NCBI GenBank assembly: GCA_009733575.1
Contig: ML769735.1
Location: 1 to 33,133 of the forward strand
DNA from: Gymnopus androsaceus JB14
Taxonomy: Eukaryota; Basidiomycota; Agaricomycetes; Agaricales; Omphalotaceae
Reading direction: 5' to 3'
Length of the DNA stretch: 33,133 nt
Shown: piece by piece, positions 31,302 through 33,133 of the stretch
Numbering within the stretch: position 1 is the stretch's first letter
Layout: each line of letters opens with the position of its first letter
Made by a program: the position numbers and the translations under genes
The notes under the pieces: generated by a model
Seen by the model: only the letters and a program-made list of their open reading frames with translations
Told to the model about the DNA's origin: nothing
Databases searched by the model: none

Positions 31302-31686
31302 TAGACTCGAACCAGTACCTTTTGCACGGCAGTCGATCACTCCGTCGGCAAAGGGACTGGAACATTACACGGCCAAACCTTCGTATGCACTATGTCTATC
31401 CGGCTATGGATAAACTGAGGACTGTTTCGGATTTTCAACTGAGGCTCAAATTTTTGTACCTGGTTTAGACTCGAACCACTCCCTGCTGCAGAGACGTGAT
31501 GTGCGGAATCACTTTGCTTCGCTGGCGCCTTTGATCGACTGTCATCAAGGTGTCAACACCGAAGCTACTGGCTCGAGTCTATACCTGGTTTCAAATTCTG
31601 TAGATTGCACTGCGTTGCACTTTTATTTTGCTTTCCTGCTCCAATAAACCCAGAATAGATCCGGAAACAAAAACTGAGTTTATCCA
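31302..31686. repeat. Nested inverted-repeat cluster
   Basis: Outer arms: TGGATAAACTGAGG through CGGAT at 31407-31432 pairs imperfectly with ATCCGG through GTTTATCCA at 31658-31686. Inner arms: TAGACTCGAACC at 31466-31477 pairs with GGCTCGAGTCTA at 31570-31581. A third copy of TAGACTCGAACC sits at 31302-31313, and TTTCAACTGAGGCT occurs directly repeated at about 31433 and 31692. The roughly 280-base core looks like a foldback or MITE-like element with no coding capacity. Confidence 0.5.
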
Positions 31687-32791
31687 CTGCCAATTTCAAC
31701 TGAGGCTTACATTTTTGAGAGACGGGAGCATTGGCGCCCATAGGCAAAACGCCCATGTGAGTGTCACATGTTCCAACAAACTTGGTTCAACTTCAACCTC
31801 AACGTTTCAGCAACCCCATCATCGTTCAAGCCATGCAATTACTGCCAATGCTTATACGGTCTCAACCCATCAATGTTTCTTGCCTCAAAAACCCATATCA
31901 TCTCAACCGCAACACTTTCAAAAAAGAGGATCTCGCTGACCTCAATCATCCGTTCAATGGCCTCGAACCATCAAGTGTACTTTTTATTACCTCCACGCCG
32001 TGGTGCAATTCCACTATCAACATCGTGATCAATGGTCAAGTTCAAGATGGTTACCAAGCAAGCCTCCTCAAGATTAAACAAAGCTTGCAAGCAAATGGTA
32101 ATCTTTTTTTCAGAATCATTGACAAGATCTTTTGTAGGAACGCAGGTTTTTTGGACGTAAGGGTCTTGGGCGATGAGTTTGTATGGATATCACGCGGGGG
32201 GGTTGCGGATGGGTATTGGGTTGGTTTGGGTTGGTTTGTACTTTTTTTATTGTTCAGTATTCGTAGCACGATATAATGAATAGGACGCATTTATTGTTTA
32301 ATGGTGCATCGGGAATGTCAGGGAATAATCCGGATGTGAACGGAATGGTAACAGCTGGCAGTGCTGTGATCTGTGGGCCGAAACACTGATTGGTGCCAGG
32401 TACAAACTTTTTGTACCGGGCTCCAACTTTTTGAACTGGGTTCCAATTGGAACAAGGTCTATCGTATCATTATGACACTCGGTTCAAAAAAAGTGATCCC
32501 GGGTTTGAAATTTCCATGGTTAAACGTAGTTGAATAGATTGGGCTGCCTGTGTATCCATGGGTTTTGGACGGTTGCCGAAATCATCACGTGCTTGCCTTA
32601 ACTTAGCCTTCAACTCGTTGACCGTCGATTCAAGTGGTCCTTAACTCCATCGTACAACCCCAGCAAATAACTAGTAATGTTCGGTATAATCTCGCGAAGA
32701 ATAATATATAATTTTCTTTTTCAAATTCACGTTCCGTGGTCCACTGTGAGTGCGTTGATCATATCCACCGCTCCTTTCCTACATCCAACTC
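31687..32791. other. Region with palindromes and a weak ORF
   Basis: A plus-strand frame at 31761-32276 (no ATG at its start) reads NPYHLNRNTFKKEDLADLNH and PWCNSTINIVINGQVQDGYQ, somewhat protein-like up to a GTAATC donor-like site near 32098; it may be an exon remnant. At 32399-32417 arms GGTACAA/TTGTACC form a hairpin, and GTTCCAATTGGAAC at 32440-32453 is a perfect 14-base palindrome. No firm gene. Confidence 0.35.
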
Positions 32792-33133
32792 ATGGCTCCA
32801 TACTACCCTCAAATGCTTGATGAAGGACATCTGGAGAAGGCCAGGAAGCATCTTTGTGGAGTATTTGGTATTAAAGAGATGAGAGTGCATCAGGAATTAG
32901 CTGGGAATAACGGAAAACTACTGTTTATGATATCCCCACAGGTGGAGGTAAAACTCTTGCATTCTGGTATCCTCTCTTCTACCATTGGCCGGAGACGAAT
33001 CCTCTACTTCCCAGAAGGTTGTCCTCATCCTTAGCCCTCTCAATGCTCTTATGAACTCTCAAGCCAAGGCTTTGGAGGAAAGGGGTATACCAGCAATTGC
33101 GGTCAACTCTGAAGGTGGTAAGATAGAGGAATA
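32792..33133 (+). pseudogene. RecQ-type DEAD-box helicase fragment, frameshifted, cut by window edge
   Basis: ATG at 32792 begins MAPYYPQMLDEGHLEKARKH and continues FGIKEMRVHQELAG, the lead-in found before RecQ-type helicase cores. Motif I then appears in another frame: DIPTGGGKTLAFWYPLFYHW, encoded about 32928-32987. A second switch gives motif Ia, KVVLILSPLNALMNSQAKAL, and GIPAIAVNSEGGKIEE up to the window edge. RecQ helicases unwind DNA 3' to 5' using ATP. Here the residues just before motif I appear partly lost at the first switch and no intron explains either switch. Many Agaricomycetes carry numerous decayed RecQ-like copies in repeat-rich DNA, and this is probably one of them. Confidence 0.7.

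Noticed and set aside
31290..31330. Possible tRNA T-arm (GGTTCGAGTC on the minus strand)
   Set aside because: No matching acceptor, D or anticodon arms could be placed upstream; the motif belongs to a repeated TAGACTCGAACC phrase.

Overview
The window reads as nuclear DNA of a filamentous basidiomycete, most likely an Agaricomycete. The evidence is short GT-AG introns of about 45-70 bases splitting most genes, an intron-containing nuclear tRNA-Glu gene without an encoded CCA, tandem DUF6534-type seven-helix membrane protein genes, a CR/Crinkler-like P-loop NTPase relic, a RecQ-type helicase fragment of the kind that is repetitive in mushrooms, and many broken transposon-like pieces. No bacterial-style operons are present. 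Species cannot be named from sequence alone.

Layout. Bases 1-6240 are repeat-rich and essentially gene-free: a degenerate ~41-base minisatellite (1-1600) with a small inverted-repeat element nested in it (205-382), a cluster of TTTCCATAAGTT motifs (1630-2150), a stop-riddled open frame (2132-2760), a second minisatellite whose units carry small dyads (3440-4020), a frameshifted BED-finger-like transposon ORF (4718-5382), a pair of inverted repeats (5343-6044), and a broken-off copy of a DUF6534 gene end (6046-6228).

Bases 6248-11156 hold intact-looking genes: a small hypothetical, a seven-exon U1A/U2B''-type spliceosomal protein whose exons add up to an exact 271-codon frame, an intronless F-box-like protein on the minus strand, and a five-exon secreted protein of unknown function (234 aa, also exactly in frame).

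Bases 11548-17988 hold two minus-strand DUF6534 paralogs. The proximal one is largely intact. The distal one is decayed: nonsense codon, shifted start, truncated 3' conserved block. Between them on the plus strand lies a degenerate CR/Crinkler-like NTPase-nuclease gene.

Bases 18000-22055 hold an unassigned minus-strand gene or relic, tRNA-Glu(CTC), and a long multi-exon gene with His-rich and SPY-repeat segments. Bases 22340-26780 are sparse, with an F-box-like relic. Bases 26785-28734 carry a frameshifted glycosylated membrane-protein gene. Bases 29440-31172 carry minus-strand hypothetical exons, one with a signal peptide. Bases 31300-32460 hold inverted-repeat clusters. A frameshifted RecQ-type helicase fragment runs off the right edge.

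I see no coherent new multi-gene system. The most unusual signals are the dyad-carrying minisatellite with partly compensated arm changes, the element nested in the first minisatellite, and the DUF6534 cluster with its DNA-level partial duplication and interposed effector-like relic. Exon boundaries were placed by eye from GT/AG and frame.
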